Positions 22,439 through 34,398 of a stretch of DNA of 64,000 nt are shown here, in pieces. The notes beneath the pieces were generated by a model. The model ran no database searches. It had not been told where the DNA came from and saw only the letters and a program-made list of their open reading frames with translations. Position numbers and translations under genes: made by a program. The DNA is from Kingdonia uniflora (taxonomy: Eukaryota > Streptophyta > Magnoliopsida > Ranunculales > Circaeasteraceae): NCBI GenBank assembly GCA_014058105.1, contig JACGCM010000679.1, positions 248,001-312,000 of the forward strand, in the 5' to 3' direction. Numbering within the stretch: position 1 is the first letter of the stretch; each line of letters begins with the position of its first letter.

Positions 22439-22454
22439 TTGGCGTCGTCTGTGC
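22439..22454 (+). promoter_or_regulatory. Tat1 primer binding site
   Basis: TTGGCGTCGTCTGTGC right after the LTR resembles the TTGGCGCCGTCTGTGGGA block that follows the 5' LTR in many plant Tat-type elements. Tat2 has TTGGCACCGTCTGTGGGA in the same place. Confidence 0.65.
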
Positions 22455-22522
22455 TTCCCACCCTACCAATCTCCTCTTCTTTTTTCCCCTCTTTTGTTTT
22501 CTACCTCAACTGATTATCTTCA

Positions 22523-24170
22523 ATGGCACCTACACGCCATTCCAACTCAACCCAGGCTGGCAACTCCATTGACGGAGTAGCTGCCCAAATAGCCTTATTA
22601 TCTCAACAAGTTGCTCAGGCAGAGGAGCGCCACCAAAACCAACTAAACCAGGAGCGTAAAAGCCACCGCTTGGCACTGGAAACTGAGCGGAATCGCCGCT
22701 TAGATGATGAAAACAAATAGAACAGAGCAATTGATGAGCTGCACAATACCATTCGAGAGCTACAGAGATTACAGCCCTTGGAACCTCCTCGCCCGTCCCA
22801 GGCACCAGACCCATCGTGCATATCTCCCCGCGCTCACCTAGAACCCTCACCAAACCTTGAGATACCCCCCGTTCACACCGGTGCCGAAGGTTTTCCCCAT
22901 ATTATTCCCCTAACCGGCTCCATCCACCTCGGGATTCACCCCACATAAGACTCTTTTGACTCAACCCTCCGCTCCTCCAGACACCCCAGACGTCGTCCTG
23001 GTCGAGAACGACTCGGAGAATTCAGTGTTGATTTTATATCACATACTCAACCTCACAACCTTCGAATTTATCAATCTCCCCCACATCCTGCATATGTTAC
23101 ACAGTAGGACATCAGCCACAAAATGCAACCCGTCATCCGCGTTAGCGCGAGTCCAACCACAAACTCCTAGAGCCGCCTGAATAACCCGATCTGCCCTAAA
23201 CTTTTGGCTATCGAAATACCCTCCAACTTCCGTGCCCCCAAACTCAACAAATACCGTAACACAGACCCCAAATCCCACATTCACGAATTTCAAAATTCCC
23301 TGAGCCTCTACTGTACGACTGACTACCTGTTATGTCGCCTTTTCCCAATGAGTCGTACTAACAACCCCCTTCGCTAGTACCACAACCTCCCAAACGGCTC
23401 GATACGAAGCTTCGGGCATCTATCACAACTTTTCATTACCCAGTTTACCTTCAACAAAAATAGAGAGGTCAGAGTTGACGCTCTATTCAATTTCATAAAA
23501 TCCGACAGTGAGACCCTCGAAGCCTTCACCAGGAGATTCCTCAACGAATCCCGAAAAAAAGAAAATCTCGACTGCTCGAATGTTATTTTGGCATATTCGA
23601 ATGCCCTACCCGACCACAGCCGAGTAAAAGAGCACCTAGTTCTCCAAAACCAAAAACACTCAAAGAAATGCTCTCGAAGGTCAATGGCTATATCAATCTC
23701 GAGAGCCTTCAAGAGTCCCGCAAACAGAGCCAGCCTTCGCAAGTAGCAAACTTTAATAAACCTCGGCAACACCCCCACTCTGCACCCATACCCCTGATTG
23801 CTCCTGTCTCACAGGAGACTGAGAACCACAAGCGCCCCAACATTAATAACAGCGCCGAAGCTTGCAAGAAGCGACCAATGCCTGTTTTGCCTACACTCAC
23901 TAACCCCCTCAACACCCTTGTACCACACATACAGGCAGACCCCATTTGGCGCGTCCCTTTCCCCATCGAAGTCAGACCAGGCGAATCTTACTACGCCAAC
24001 CATAAGTACAATTATCACCATACCAATAAATGCATCGCCCTTCAGCGCTCTCTCAAACTTATCTTCAGAGTAGGACGTTTGCACCAGTATATTGCTGATC
24101 TTCCAAGCTACCTCGAGTAGGACGTTTGCACCAGTATATTGCTGATCTTACCTCAAATCTCTATCCACAC
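22523..24170 (+). pseudogene. Tat1 gag
   Basis: The frame opens at ATG 22523 with MAPTRHSNSTQAGN and a Gln/Glu/Arg-rich coiled coil to a TAG at 22718, then continues in register (AIDELHNTIRELQRL). The capsid core lies near 23400-23640 (FGHLSQLFITQFTFNKNREV, SETLEAFTRRFLNESRKKEN), matching the L-F..QF...R and LREFV.RF blocks of Tat gags. A linker with YYANHKYNYHHTNKCIAL near 23990-24050 stands where a histidine-rich nucleocapsid motif is expected. Several frameshifts; not functional. Confidence 0.75.
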
Positions 24171-24360
24171 CTACTATTATCCCAGCCGAGGTGCGCATCT
24201 ATAGAGTCAAGTTTATCGAAGTCAACATCATAAACAGTGAACATTCCAAGAGTAAACGAAAGCGCATTGATGAATGTTACAAGCTCACCTATCAGGAGAA
24301 ACTCCTTACCCTTCTGCCATAATCAAGCCATCACCCTCGACTTGAAAGTATTTCTTTTAT

Positions 24361-24700
24361 TGACTGTGACACTTTACACGTTCGTTTCCCCCATTCCGAT
24401 CCATTAGTTATCATGATTAAGATAGAGAACCTCGTCCTCCATACAATGCTCATAGATACTGGGAGTGCAGCTGATGTCCTCTTTCTCCAAACAATCCAAA
24501 CCATGAAGAAAGCAGACCTCATAACCACTGCCAACATCAAACTAAAAGGTTTTAATGGATTAACCAAAGTCGTTGTTGGCCGTATCAGCCTACCCATCAC
24601 TATAGGCCCTATTACCCTTTAAACCAACTTCATCGTTATTGACAAGAAATCTGAATACCTCGGTATACTCGGACGAGATTGGCTTCACGCCATGCGAGCT
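24361..24700 (+). pseudogene. Tat1 aspartic protease
   Basis: HSDPLVIMIKIENLVL leads into the active site LIDTGSAADVLF, with the catalytic Asp codon at 24455. It is followed by KLKGFNGLTKVVVGRISLPI and FIVIDKKSEYLGILGRDWLH, the flap and C-terminal Gly-rich signature of gypsy retropepsins. Cleaves the polyprotein. One TAA at 24620 interrupts the frame. The catalytic triplet is intact. Confidence 0.85.
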
Positions 24701-24959
24701 ATACCTTCGACCTACCATCAGACCCTTTGATTCAACAATCACGAGGGTACTTGGAATTTGAAAGGCTCTCAACGCCTTACCCGCTCATGCGAGCACCTAG
24801 AGATCAACCAAACCCGAAAACTTGTCAGCCGCCCATAGCAATTACAGAACCTTTCTATCCCTTCGACTTCGACAGATACTACCTCATCCATCGAACCCAC
24901 TGTTTATGTCGAACTCGATGGTCCTGATCGGGGTACATTTATCGGAACCTTCCTCAATG

Positions 24960-25900
24960 AGTTAGAGCGCCTCGAACTTTCCAATATCCTTCAAGCTAAC
25001 AAAGACATCTTTGCCTGGACATTTCAAGAGATGTCGGGTGTCAACCCCAACCTGGTCTGTCATCGCCTCGATCTCATCCCCTATTCCTCAGCAGTAAAAC
25101 AAAAGAAGCGTAACATGGTACCATGACTTCGAGAAGCCGTGAACCTTGAAGTAGACAAGCTCATAGCCGCAGGCTTTATCAGAGAAGTAAAGTACGTAGA
25201 CTAGGTATTAAACATTGTAGCAGTTCCTAAGAAAAATGGAAAGATCAAATCTGTGTCAACTTTGCAGACCTCAACAAGCACACCCCGAAGGACAGTTTCC
25301 CCCTCCCAACTATTTCAGCACTCCGCGATACCACTACTGGACATGAGCGCCTATCCATGATGGACGCGGCTTCGGGTTACAATCAGGTACCCCTCCTTCC
25401 GGAAGATCAACTTAAAACTTCATTTATAACTGAACAAGGCCTTTACTGTTTCAATTTTATGCCCTTCGGCCTTAAAAATGTCGGAGCCATCTACCAACGC
25501 CTTGTCACAACCATGTTCAAACCTATGCTTGGCAAATCTGTTGAAGTTTATATCGACGATATGTTATACAAGAGCCTTCAAAAAAACATCCATATCCAAG
25601 ATCTCTCATAAATCTTCTCAATACTTTGCACGTATAAAATAAAACTTAACCCAGACAACTGCCAATTTGGCGTATCATCCAGAAAAATTTTGGGTCACCG
25701 TATTAGTAAACACGGGATAGAGATTGACCCCACCCACATTCGAGCCCTCATAGACATGCCTTTGCCCCGAACCAAGAAAGACGTCCAAAAAGTGGTCGAT
25801 AGGATAGTAGCCTCAATCGTTTCATTTCTAAATCTTCATATCGATGTGCTTGGCTCTTTTCCCTCTTACGCGATCAGGGCGTCCACAAAGTAAAAAAGAA
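24960..25900 (+). pseudogene. Tat1 reverse transcriptase
   Basis: The N-terminal lead (NKDIFAWTFQEMSGVNPNLV, EVDKLIAAGFIREV, VAVPKKNGKI) is followed by palm motifs in the 25357-25611 frame: MDAASGYNQVPL, TSFITEQGLYCFNFMPFGLK, and the catalytic box VEVYIDDMLYKSL near 25543. The thumb follows (KLNPDNCQFGVSS, LGHRISKHGIEIDP). Frame breaks occur at about 25203, 25245 and 25610. It copies element RNA into DNA. Confidence 0.85.
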
Positions 25901-25959
25901 AAACAATCCCGAGATTGACTGGACCCCTGAGTGTGAGCAAGCTTTCCTCGAACACAAAA

Positions 25960-26880
25960 CTTATCTTGGTCGTCCACCGATTATTAGCACCCCTATCGAA
26001 GGCGAAGCACTCTCTTCATACCTTGCTGTCACAGAAACCTCTCTCATTTCAGTACTCATTCAACTTGATTCCAACATCAAAAAGCTTGTATATTTTATCA
26101 GCAAAACTCTAATCCCCGTAGAAACTCGATATTCCAAACTTGAACGTTACTCCTCACACTTGTCTATTCCGCCCTAAAGCTCAAACCATATTTTCAGGCT
26201 CATCCCATCCGTGTTATTTCCAGTTATCCCCTTCGAGAAGTACCTAGCGAAAAAGAAAAATCCAGATGGGTACAACAGTGGTCCGTCTACCTTGGCGAAC
26301 ACGACATTACCTTCGAGATGCAAATATCCCAGAAAGGCCAAAAAGTAGCTGACTTTCTAGCTGACTTCCCCGTCGAAGATGTCGATTGGGAAGAACACGA
26401 AGATGACTTATCAGAAGACCAACCCGAAATAGCAGATCTCTGGGGCTGTCTCACTGGCTGGCGGTTATTCACAAATTGATCAACAGGACCTAATGGCCCA
26501 GGAATTGGTATTGTCTTGATAATACCCACTAATGACCGCATAGAGAAAGCTGTCAAACTCGCCTTCAAATGTTCCAATAACGAAGTAGAGTATGAAGCCT
26601 TGATCCACGGCCGCGACCTCGCACTCGACCTCGGCATTCCCAAACTTGCAGTCTTTACAGATTCCCAACTTGTTCAGAGACATTACACAGGAGAAAACTA
26701 AGTTAACGGTCGTATTACCGACTACACTCTTTTTGTACGGCAGCGCATGGACCGGTTCCCTGAAAAATCCACAATCACTCATTACCCTCGAGGAAAAAAT
26801 AGACATGCAGAAGTCCTCGCCTACATAGCAGCTATGCTCAAACAATCAGAATCTTGGACCCTTCATATCGAAGTACTCGA
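25960..26880 (+). pseudogene. Tat1 RNase H and second RNase H-like module
   Basis: The first module is read across frames near 25990-26360 (EGEALSSYLAVTETSLIS, YFISKTLIPVETRYSKLE, KGQKVADFLADFP). A second RNase H-like module follows at about 26490-26840: GPGIGIVLIIPTND, NNEVEYEALIHGRDLALDLG, LAVFTDSQLV, HAEVLAYIAAM. Its Asp/Glu positions follow the second (archaeal-type) RNase H known from Tat elements, with the last Asp replaced by Glu. A TAA at about 26699 and frameshifts inactivate it. Confidence 0.75.
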
Positions 26881-27039
26881 ACGCTCAAGTATCGACCAGA
26901 TGTAAATCAATACCATTAATACTGGGGGTGAGAATCACGATCCAGATGATTGGCGAACACCGTTTCTTCAGTACCTCAACAATGCAATCCTCCCAGATGA
27001 TGCCAAAGTAAAACGGTCGCTGCTAGAAAACTGTCGAAT

Positions 27040-28200
27040 ATACACTATCCACAATAAATAACTACATCAAAAATCCCCCAGTGGCGTCCTCTTTCGATGT
27101 GAATCTCAAGCCGAAGCCTCTCAAATCATAGCCAAACTTCATGAAGGAACATGCGGTGCTCACACTGTTGGTCGCTCTATGGCCCTTCGAGCTGTCACGC
27201 AAGGATTATTTTGGCCCGATATGAAAAAACAAGCTTCAGAGTATGCAAAACATTGTGACAAATGCCAATATCATTCCCATGACATCCATTGCCCCTCTCA
27301 AGACCTCCATTTCAGTTAAGTTTCCTGGCCATTCAAAAGATGGGCCATCGATCTCATTGGACCCTTCCTAAAAGCCTCAGGTAGCAGAGAAAACATCCTC
27401 GTCGCAACCGATTACTTCACCAAATGGGTCGAAGCTGTACCTCTATGCCGAACCAGAGAAGAGGAAGTTGTCAAATTTTTATGGGAAAACAACATCACTC
27501 GCGTCGGTTGTCCCCATATGATTCGATGCGACAATGGTCCCCAATTCGTTGGCAGCAAAGTTAGAAACTTCCTCAAAAAACATAACATCATCCTCTCACC
27601 CTCCATACCTTACTATCCCAGGGCAATGGTCAACTCGAAACAATTAACAAAATCATCGTCGATGGCCTTAAGAAGAGAGTCGATGCAAAGAAAGGACGAT
27701 GGGTTCAAGAGTTACAACATGTCATCTGGGCCTATCGCACAACCCCAAGAAAATCTATAGGATGCACCCCCTTCTTCCTAACATATGGAACCGAAGCTAT
27801 ATTACCAACTCAATTTGAAGTATCCACTCGGGACCCTAACCTCCCAGACAAAGATAACGAATTCAAACTTGCATGTAACATGTTATGGATCGATAAAACC
27901 AAAATCGAGCTATCGCCAACCTTGGCCGACACCACACATCACATCAGAAATCCTACAACAAAAGAGTTTGACCACGTAGTTTCGACATTGGAGATCTAGT
28001 ACTTTGACGTGTCAATCAATCTTCAAAACCTCGAAATCCCGGCAAGTTAGCCGAATCTTGGGAAGGACCATATGTCGCCTACGATAAACCAGATAAGGGT
28101 TTTTATTACTTAATGATGGAAGACGAAGAGCCTCTACCAAACCCTTGGAATACAATGCAGTTGGTCTCCTATAACAGGCCATATCTCCAACCACGTACAA
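27040..28200 (+). pseudogene. Tat1 integrase with GPY module
   Basis: An HHCC zinc-binding region is near 27135-27280 (LHEGTCGAHTVGRSMALRAV, GLFWPDMKKQ, HCDKCQYH). The DDE core follows (WAIDLIGPFLKASG, VATDYFTKWVEAVPLCRTRE, MIRCDNGPQFVGSKVRNFL). One lost base near 27615 shifts the frame, and the third catalytic region NGQLETINK continues in the next frame to WAYRTTPRKSIGCTPFFLTYGTEA. The C-terminal GPY module is near 28030-28190 (GKLAESWEGPYVAYDKP). No chromodomain follows, as expected outside chromoviruses. Confidence 0.85.
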
Positions 28201-28284
28201 CTGATGTAATCCAGAACATTCAATAAACAAGTTTTTTAACCCTTTTTTCGTCTTTTGTCTCATTTTGAATTTCTTGATTTAACT

Positions 28285-28975
28285 TAGGGATCATGTCAAC
28301 CTTCCACCCGACTGATACTTGAGGGTAATCTCAAGATTTTTCAAGCCTCCAACTTCGAGCAAATCCGTGGGGAAAGAATGGTCGAAAGAACAGACCCTCG
28401 AGGATGCATTGGAGGCGATCAAATATGGCTTCACTGTGGCCAAGGCCTTCGAGGTCCAGTCCTTTTCTTGGTTTACGTCGGGTATCATGTCCACCCTCGC
28501 CCTGACTGATACTAGAGAGCGACCTTGAATTGCTCAAATCTCCAAATTCGAGCAAACTCGAGGGGCAAGGATGGTCGAAAGACCGGACCCTCGAGGATGC
28601 ATTGGGGGCGATCAAATATACTTCGTCCAGGCTCTGAAACTGTCAAAGTCCGGTCCTTTTCTTGGTTTACCCTGGGTATCATGTCCACTCTCTCCCCGAG
28701 TGATACTTGGGGGCGACCTTGAATTGTACAAGTTTCCAACATTCGAGCTAACTCAAGGGGCACGAATGGTCAAAAGATCGGACCCTTGAGAATATGTTGG
28801 AGGTGATCAGATATTGCTTCGGTGTGGCTTAGGCTTTCAAAGTCCAGTAAATTTTTGGGGTTCCTCTAGGTACCACGTCCCTTCGGCCCGACTGATACTC
28901 GGAGGCGACCTGGAAATTTTTCAAAATTTTAAACATTGTTGTGGCTTCGGCCTTCGATGTCCAGCAGATCATTCG
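28285..28975 (+). repeat. 194 bp tandem repeat array in Tat1 3' region
   Basis: The phrase TATCATGTC(C/A)AC, followed by CGACTGATACTTGGGGGCGACC-like sequence, recurs with starts at 28291, 28485, 28679 and 28873, exactly 194 bp apart each time. Each unit also holds a GAATGGTCGAAAGA...GACCCTCGAGGATGCATTGG block. The last unit has an internal loss of about 77 bp near its end. The array begins some 90 bp after the integrase end. Confidence 0.9.
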
Positions 28976-29788
28976 TGTTCGATCACTCTACAATTATTCG
29001 ACAGGAACAGTACATACACACAGAGTTCGATCAAAGCATCTTTGACACCCTTCAGAGTTCGATCACACTACAGTCGTTCAAACCACAACTGTATACAAAA
29101 ATACTATCTACAATTCTATCAAGTACAGAAAACATTCAACATATTATTCATCAGAGGAACAGTGCGGTACAATTCAAAGATCAATCATCAAGAGTCATAA
29201 ACAAGCAAAATCAATAGAATACGCATCCAAATTCTAACAATTCAAGGTCAAAGCAAGATAACACAATCAATCAGAAAATCAGATATCAAATCAGAAGCTC
29301 AAAATCAGTATGTTCAGAATCAATATATCCGGAATTCACTTTAGAAAATACGCATCAATATGTTTTGCATCAACTTCAGAAGTTCAACAGATAACAAAAG
29401 CAAAAAAAAAAACTTACCGAGTTCAGAGACTAGCAGAAAATAACAACATCGTTCAACATATTACAACTCAAAATTATAATCAGCAGAAGAAGAGATGAAA
29501 CCCCAACCCCAAATACCTCATATCGGTGCGGTTACACCTTCTTGCTCGACAGATCCCCCAGCAGCTTCATTCGAACCTTCGACGACCAAATGATCAATAG
29601 TTCTACCAATGAGCGCTCCAGCAAGAGAAGTATCTGCAACACCCCTAGTACTTCCAACTATTTCTTCAACAATATTTGCCTCTCCTCCCTTCATTTACAA
29701 ATCATCCTCTTCAACAAGTTCTGAGGACACAGGATAAGGTTCCAATGTCTCGGAGACATACCCCTTATCATCTATAAAGCTTTTTAAC
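28976..29788. other. Tat1 3' region without recognised features
   Basis: AT- and A-rich, with scattered short plus-strand open frames (28814-29498) that lack motifs. No repeat continues here. Confidence 0.4.
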
Positions 29789-31625
29789 CTAGCATTCACC
29801 ATCATACTGCCACTGGAAATTCACCTTCTGTTCCACTTTATCCCTCTCACACGCCACAAGCTTTGCAGACCACTCCTGCTCCAGCCTCAACCGCTGCAAC
29901 TCGAGCCACTGATCATAAGAGTCAGTAAGCACCCCTAGATCTTGCATCAACTTCCTGCCATCAGACACCAGTGATGCCTCTTTCCCACGAGAAAGATTAA
30001 GATTGTCCTCTGTTTGATTCAATTTTGCCTTTACTGACTTCATTTCCTTGCTGCAAGTTTACACCCAAACATCTGTCTGTTAAAATATTCAAGAAATCAG
30101 TTAACGTCGAAACTCAAAGAATTTTCAAGAAATCTCAAAGTACCACAACAGAAAGCCATATATAGTTACCTTAAACATGTGCTTCTTTATTTCCTTTGAA
30201 GTCTCGTCTGGATCAGCTTCCCAGAGCTTGATCATCGAAGCCTGCTTTACCACAGCCTGCTCCTGCCATTTAACCTCCGTTATCTTTCATCCTCCTTCAG
30301 TGTATCATCCTCCCCCAGTACCTTACACCTCTTGTGTTGCTCAACCTTCGATTCCTGCACCTTCAGGGCTTCGGGAGCTACCCGGCCTTTCCCCTTCTCA
30401 GTTTGAGTTGCTACCGGCCTCGGCCATAACTTTGAAGCATCTCCTCCCACTTCGGGCACTGGCACTATTTTCTTTAATCCCTAACGCGATCTCGGGACAA
30501 ACTGGTAGTTCCTTGGCAACTCTTTCCCTCCCATATCTTTTTGCCCCTTTGTAACACCTTCACCTCTTTTTCTCTTTGGTAGCTTCGGCATAGCGGGTAC
30601 GTCTCGAAGTAGGGAATCAGACTTCTTCCTCCTTTGCCATTTGATTTTGAGACTGTCAAATACAAAATTTACCCGGTCATCACTAACTTCGAGTAGAGTA
30701 TCAATATAATTTACCAGATTATCCCAAGACGAACTCTTCGGACCTACAGATTAAAACAAAAGCACAGTTATCACTTATTTCAGATACACATCAACAACAA
30801 CCCTTCGACAATAAACTTACTTTCATTATATACCCTATGATATAATTTATAAGGGTTATCCTCGTCTACATTCTCATAGCTACCCCTTACTATCAGTAAA
30901 TTTGTATTTTACCCCAGGCCCCTCGAGCAGAGATCAAAGAACCAAGGTTTCTCTGGGTGGCATTGGATGTGATAGGTCCCTAGATTTTGACTAGCCTTCC
31001 TCAAGTAAAAGGTGATAATGTCAAACCACTTAATCAAACTTTGGCCCTCACCAGTCAATTTCACATTCATCCCCTTTATCACCCTCATCATCTCATAAAA
31101 ATTACCATTAATTTGTACCGGATCCACCCCTCAGAAATTCAGCACTTCTTTCACCTGTCTTCGAAGAGGAAGCTCCAGTCCCAATCAAATTTGGCCTCTA
31201 TAAGCCATAATCCCTTCCCCAGGGTCCGACTTTAAGGTCAACCCCGCCCCCACAGCACTAAGATACACCCCCACCATCGAGAGCTCTAATTGGGCGGCAA
31301 ACCGATCTAATCTAATTCTATCTTTAGCTGAAATTGTACCTTTAACCCTATTCGACTCAGTCGAATCCCCACTATCTTTACTTTTTACCTTATCTCCCTC
31401 TTCACCACCCGAAGATCCTACATTACCCCCCTCCCCCCATACTGTTTCCTCTTTATCACTATCTTCGGTCACTATCATCCTTCGACGTCTCGTAACCAGA
31501 TCCTCCTCAGCCGGCAGAACCATAGATAATGGAGCCTCGATTACAACATCTAACACATCTACATCACTACCCTCATCCATTGGGGCTCGACCTAAAATGC
31601 TAGCTTCGAATTCTTTGATCTCCAC
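29789..31625 (-). pseudogene. Tat1 antisense ORF, Transposase_28-like (gypsy-associated)
   Basis: Reading leftwards: an acidic N-terminal part (31185-31625; MEIKEFEASILGRAPMDEG, a Glu/Ser/Asp-rich stretch). After a stop comes LGLELPLRRQVKEVLNF, and then in 30909-31127 DPVQINGNFYEMMRVIKGMN, ITFYLRKASQNLGTYHI and PEKPWFFDL. This is the plan of the plant putative gypsy-type transposon domain (Pfam Transposase_28): GLxLPLxxxxxxxLxxxxVxPxQxxxN, then YLR and PWFFDL. Further left are Lys/Glu-rich pieces and a coiled coil (29789-30043). Tat2 carries a homologue in the same place and orientation. Function is unknown. Stops and gaps show decay, or unrecognised introns. Confidence 0.7.
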
Positions 31626-32932
31626 ATCTATCAGTATCCGTCTCGAAGCTTAATAGTTATGCATTTTAGCCTACAGAAGAAGAGGCACGCAATTAGATCG
31701 ATAAACTCGACAATTTTGTGTTCACACAACCTATCCCGTCTACCCCCTCTAAAAATTTATCAAAACTTTGATCCCAAACCCTATACCTCCTCCAAACCAC
31801 CTCAAATACCAAAATAGGTCGAAACCCAGGTCCACCAAGTCTCCTTACCCTCGAAAATAACACCTAAAACCCCAAACACAGAATGTCTTGCACCCTAAAA
31901 AAAACAAAGTAAGGTGGGCAGAGATTAAATGACTTACCGGTGATTAGCAGTACTATCCTTGACTCAGCAAGATCAAAACAACAAATGCAACAGCCACCTC
32001 CAAGTTTGAAATGGTGTACGTTCCCTTCTCTTCACACTCTTTAATTTTTACAGTAAACCATACAGTAACTACTCTCCTCACAATTATATATATTTCAAAA
32101 AACCAAAACTGCCTCGATTTTCTAACCGCTATCATTACCATGACCCCACTACCCTGGCTTTTCGGTTACAATGTGTTTTGACCAATGTACCCCTCGTATC
32201 TCCCACGTGCGAACAGCACCCTCACTTCAAACTGCCTGCAAAAATCTTAAGTTTCTCGAACCTTCTTTCCCCCTACTCGAAACTAAGCAATCAAATCCAA
32301 GCAGTCGTATCATTAGTTTTTCTGTAATACGAGTAAAACACCATCATTACTTTTTGCACACTACCCCAGGTGCACGTACCAGTCTCACAGACCAGCTGTC
32401 TGGGTTGTCAAAACAGCTAGTCCAATCAAGCATAACCTTCGACACAATCCCCGAACTCTAGTACTCGACCATTCTACATCTCGAGCAATCCTCAACAAAT
32501 AGCCTCAAATTTACTGATCAAATATATCGACCTTTGATGTACAACACGCCCGTCAATTCAAAAAATTTGGCCCCTCGACCGACTACAATCATAAACTTCA
32601 ACCATTCAAAAATTTATGCGTACATATAATGTTTTCAGCTTCGACACACCGTATCTTTCGCTTCGACAAAATTCATTTTTATCTTCAAACAACACAAACA
32701 ATATATTCCGACAGTTGAACTATCAATTCAATGATTCAAGATACTATTTTCATAATTTATATTATATTACTACTACTCATAGTTCAACAAAGAAAGTTAT
32801 TCCAAGAAACCATTTTCATTCAGAAAGGAAGAAAGCATTACAAACCTCGTACAAAGAAAGTAAAAAAAATAGAGAGAAATAGAGCAAAGGAAAGCAACAA
32901 CACCAACATATGACAGAGGACCCTAGTTATTA
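31626..32932. other. Tat1 3' region between antisense ORFs
   Basis: Plus-strand frames at 32171-32461 and 32616-32913 show no motif. If the antisense ORFs are transcribed from the 3' LTR side, this would be leader or intron of that transcript. Confidence 0.35.
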
Positions 32933-33249
32933 GCGGGATGCTCCTCTGGAACCACGGCCGCTGCATCTGCATCCTCCTGGTCCATTATATTCTCTACGAA
33001 ACCTTTGAGAAAAGATAGTTGATGGCCGGGTAACGGCCCTATCATCTGCACTATTCCCTACCAGTACGCGAAGGGCATGCCATAGAGTAGTGTCTCGGGT
33101 TCAACTTCAAAAAGGTCTGGCATTTCAGCATTAATATCCTCCTCTATACCGAACCTCCGCTGCAGACCTAATAAGGCCTCCTGGATTCTCCTGGCCCTCA
33201 CCACCGCTTGATCTTCCTGAACGGGTACGTTTACAGCCATGTTGATCAA
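32933..33249 (-). pseudogene. Small antisense ORF 1 of Tat1
   Basis: Reads from ATG at 33249 leftwards to a TAG at 32933, with one in-frame TAG (33056-33058). The first 63 codons include RRFGIEEDINAEMPDLFEVE and GMPFAYW. After the stop come GIVQMIGPLPGHQLSFLKGF and an acidic end (ENIMDQEDADAAAVV). Its centre matches small ORF 2 (MPDL-EV, P-AY, then LF/FL-A/F and E...DA), so the two look like a duplicated pair. Not recognised as any named family. Confidence 0.5.
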
Positions 33250-33833
33250 ACCAAGTTAAAGAAATAGATGTAGAGAATGCTGCAGGACAGATGAAGAAAA
33301 TCCCTCTACCCTACCCACTTTTATACCTACAAACCCACCATAACTTTCCTTCTTCCCTAACCAAATTAATGGCAACCTATAATTTTCAACCTCGAAAAGT
33401 CAACATACAACCTTTCCAACATCCTTGACGTAACTGATTTGTCGGTACCTGCATTCAAACCTCATTCCCAAGGACTTCTAGTCTAGTGTACCTCCAACGT
33501 CGAGCATTCGTCCATTATAGCCATCGATCATCACAAACAGCATCTCATCATAACCTTCGACTACCATTACCTTCAATCATATCATTATACCTCGACACCA
33601 CTAACAGTTCGATAACATGTGTGTGTTATGCGCGCCTACAAGAGTATTTGTCAACATTATCAATCAACCACAGTAATACCAGTGTACAGAAAATATTTTG
33701 TCCATTCCAAATATCCGATCAAACAAACAGATTACATTCCTACTACCACCCCAAGCAAAAAAAAGCCCCCCCCCCCATACAGAAAAACAAGAGCTTGCCA
33801 AAATACAAATATCCACCACATCAACCAGTAGCC

Positions 33834-34085
33834 CTACATCTGGTAGGCTGCGTCTTGCTCCTCGATGATCTCTTCTGTACAAACAAGACTTTCAGCCAGA
33901 GCCATCAGAAAGAGATAGCGCCTCTCAGCAGTCGTAAAGTGAAACCTCAGTTGTTCCCACAGATAGGCATAAGGATCACCATTGATGAACTCCTCAGATC
34001 CTACCTCCACAAGGTCCGGCATGTCCCAGTTCAGATCATGCTGCCAAAAAAACTTCATATGCAGTTTCGCCATCTTCTGCCCCAC
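33834..34085 (-). CDS. Small antisense ORF 2 of Tat1
   Basis: An uninterrupted 83-codon minus-strand frame. It contains NWDMPDLVEVGSEEFINGD, PYAYLWEQLRFHFTTAERRY and LFLMALAESLVCTEEIIEEQ. It shares order and residues with the ORF at 32933-33249 and resembles minus-strand frames in Tat2 (EEYQFHYWLESLSPPERV; FHWYQFHFTLRKA). No signal peptide or membrane segment is seen. The reading frame is open but whether it is expressed is unknown. A longer plus-strand frame covering it (33486-34217) has no motif support. Confidence 0.45.
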   Translation of the reverse strand: MGQKMAKLHMKFFWQHDLNWDMPDLVEVGSEEFINGDPYAYLWEQLRFHFTTAERRYLFLMALAESLVCTEEIIEEQDAAYQM

Positions 34086-34385
34086 TCAATGATCGCGAAC
34101 GAAGCCCATCCTCTTCTGCTAACGCGTGTTTGGCGTGGTATCCATTCAAATGTTCAGAATCAGAAGATAGAGCAAAAGACTACTACAACAGGGAGAAGAT
34201 ATAGCATCCGTTCATAATAACCCATCTTTATAGCCTTCACCTCATTTATTACCCTATAACCACCTGTACCTCTTAATTACCCTCTTTTATTACTTACCCG
34301 AAAACAAACAGTCAAACAGCTCAGATTCCAAGACCGAATAGTTTTCTCAGCGAATACTTCTCTACCAGGCTTCGAGACCTCCGCT

Positions 34386-34396
34386 GAGAGGGGGCG
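34386..34396 (+). promoter_or_regulatory. Tat1 polypurine tract
   Basis: GAGAGGGGGCG directly before the 3' LTR start fits the plus-strand priming site of an LTR element. Confidence 0.6.
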
Positions 34397-34398
34397 AA

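Noticed and set aside
22530..24084. Minus-strand frames over Tat1 gag
   Set aside because: Shadows of gag coding sequence; no motif, unlike the antisense ORFs further 3'.
28285..28975. Regular repeat considered as a CRISPR-like array
   Set aside because: The whole 194 bp unit repeats without unique spacers, in a eukaryotic retroelement.
33486..34217. 243-codon plus-strand open frame, the second longest in the window
   Set aside because: Low-complexity Thr/Ser/Pro/Lys composition, no motif, no start context, and it lies opposite the two small minus-strand ORFs that resemble each other.
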